DNA of 40,174 nt from CAYYWW01 sp964475515. Its GTDB lineage: Archaea > Aenigmatarchaeota > Aenigmatarchaeia > QMZP01. The stretch spans positions 1 to 40,174 of the forward strand of contig CAYYWW010000003.1 of assembly GCA_964475515.1 (NCBI GenBank). Direction: 5' to 3'. Below, one piece after another: positions 40,122 to 40,174 of this stretch (the first letter of the stretch is position 1; the number at the start of each line of letters is the position of its first letter). The notes beneath the pieces are model-generated. The model was not told the DNA's origin and searched no databases. It saw only the letters and a program-made list of their open reading frames with translations. The translations under genes and the position numbers were made by a program.

Positions 40122-40174
40122 AATGCCTCCTGCCGAAGCAGTATAACATAATCTTTGGGAGTTAAATATTTATA
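40121..40174 (-). promoter_or_regulatory. uL1 operon leader: TATA box, UUCG hairpin and strong ribosome binding site
   Basis: On the minus strand TATAAATATTTAA (40162-40174) is the likely TATA box, putting the transcription start near 40142. The short leader then begins with CTGC-TTCG-GCAG (40130-40141), a stable cUUCGg tetraloop hairpin, whose last base runs into the ribosome binding site GGAGG (40126-40130). Confidence 0.5.

Noticed and set aside
1..40174. CRISPR arrays, insertion sequences, prophage genes
   Set aside because: No spaced direct repeat array, transposase, integrase or phage structural gene was seen on either strand.

Overview
This is a low-GC archaeal window. The evidence is archaeal throughout: archaeal-type ribosomal proteins (eL18, uL30, P0/L10, P1/L12), RNA polymerase subunit L, Dph2, Bud32, prefoldin, archaeal ProRS, AlaRS and ValRS, SecY/SecD/SecF, archaeal type IV pilins, the HMG-CoA synthase/thiolase/DUF35 set with HMG-CoA reductase, a geranylgeranyl-reductase-family enzyme, and TATA boxes about 25 bp upstream of start codons. 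Genes are tightly packed, many transcripts look leaderless, and several proteins are small or stripped down. That style resembles DPANN-type archaea, but I cannot place the lineage from sequence alone. There is one scaffold gap (100 N, 20826-20925), so the two flanks may not be true neighbours.

Layout. (1) 54-4733, minus: Bud32, uS5, uL30, uL15, SecY, then a degenerate adenylate-kinase-like protein and an EMC3/DUF106 insertase-like protein; this is the 3' half of the archaeal spc operon. (2) 4764-9730: ProRS and a solitary SPPY-type methyltransferase (plus), ValRS (minus). (3) 9801-14172, plus: RNase Z, a zinc ribbon, a type II/IV secretion F-type membrane protein, three type IV pilin-like proteins, peptidyl-tRNA hydrolase 2 and prefoldin alpha. 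(4) 14173-16044, minus: tRNA-Leu(CAA), eL18, uL13, uS9, uS10. (5) 16088-18579, plus: two small unknown proteins around an ATP-grasp ligase and a radical SAM protein. (6) 18582-20825: Dph2 and HMG-CoA reductase (cut by the gap). (7) 20926-23307: an unknown operon with a possible metal site, RpoL and two membrane proteins. (8) 23414-29699: a 1213-residue surface glycoprotein candidate and SecF-SecD. (9) 29744-34057: isoprenoid lipid region with a geranylgeranyl reductase-like enzyme, Nudix hydrolase, DUF35, thiolase and HMG-CoA synthase. (10) 34186-40121: nitroreductase, membrane-anchored thioredoxin-like protein, AlaRS and the uL1-uL10-L12 operon.

The most striking object is the tRNA-Leu(CAA) gene. 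It reads as a complete 86-nt class II tRNA only if three insertions are removed: about 32 nt in the D-loop, 79 nt at the canonical 37/38 anticodon-loop site, and 42 nt in the T-loop. Other points of interest are the lost P-loop of the adenylate-kinase-like protein in the secY operon, tandem pilin genes with an identical 63-nt leader and a CxxxCxxC tail, seven convergent gene pairs with stop codons 0-5 bp apart or overlapping, and operator-like inverted repeats at the mevalonate operon and at an unknown operon.

No CRISPR array, insertion sequence, rRNA or replication origin was seen. Apart from the tRNA region and the N run, no stretch longer than about 130 bp lacks a gene.
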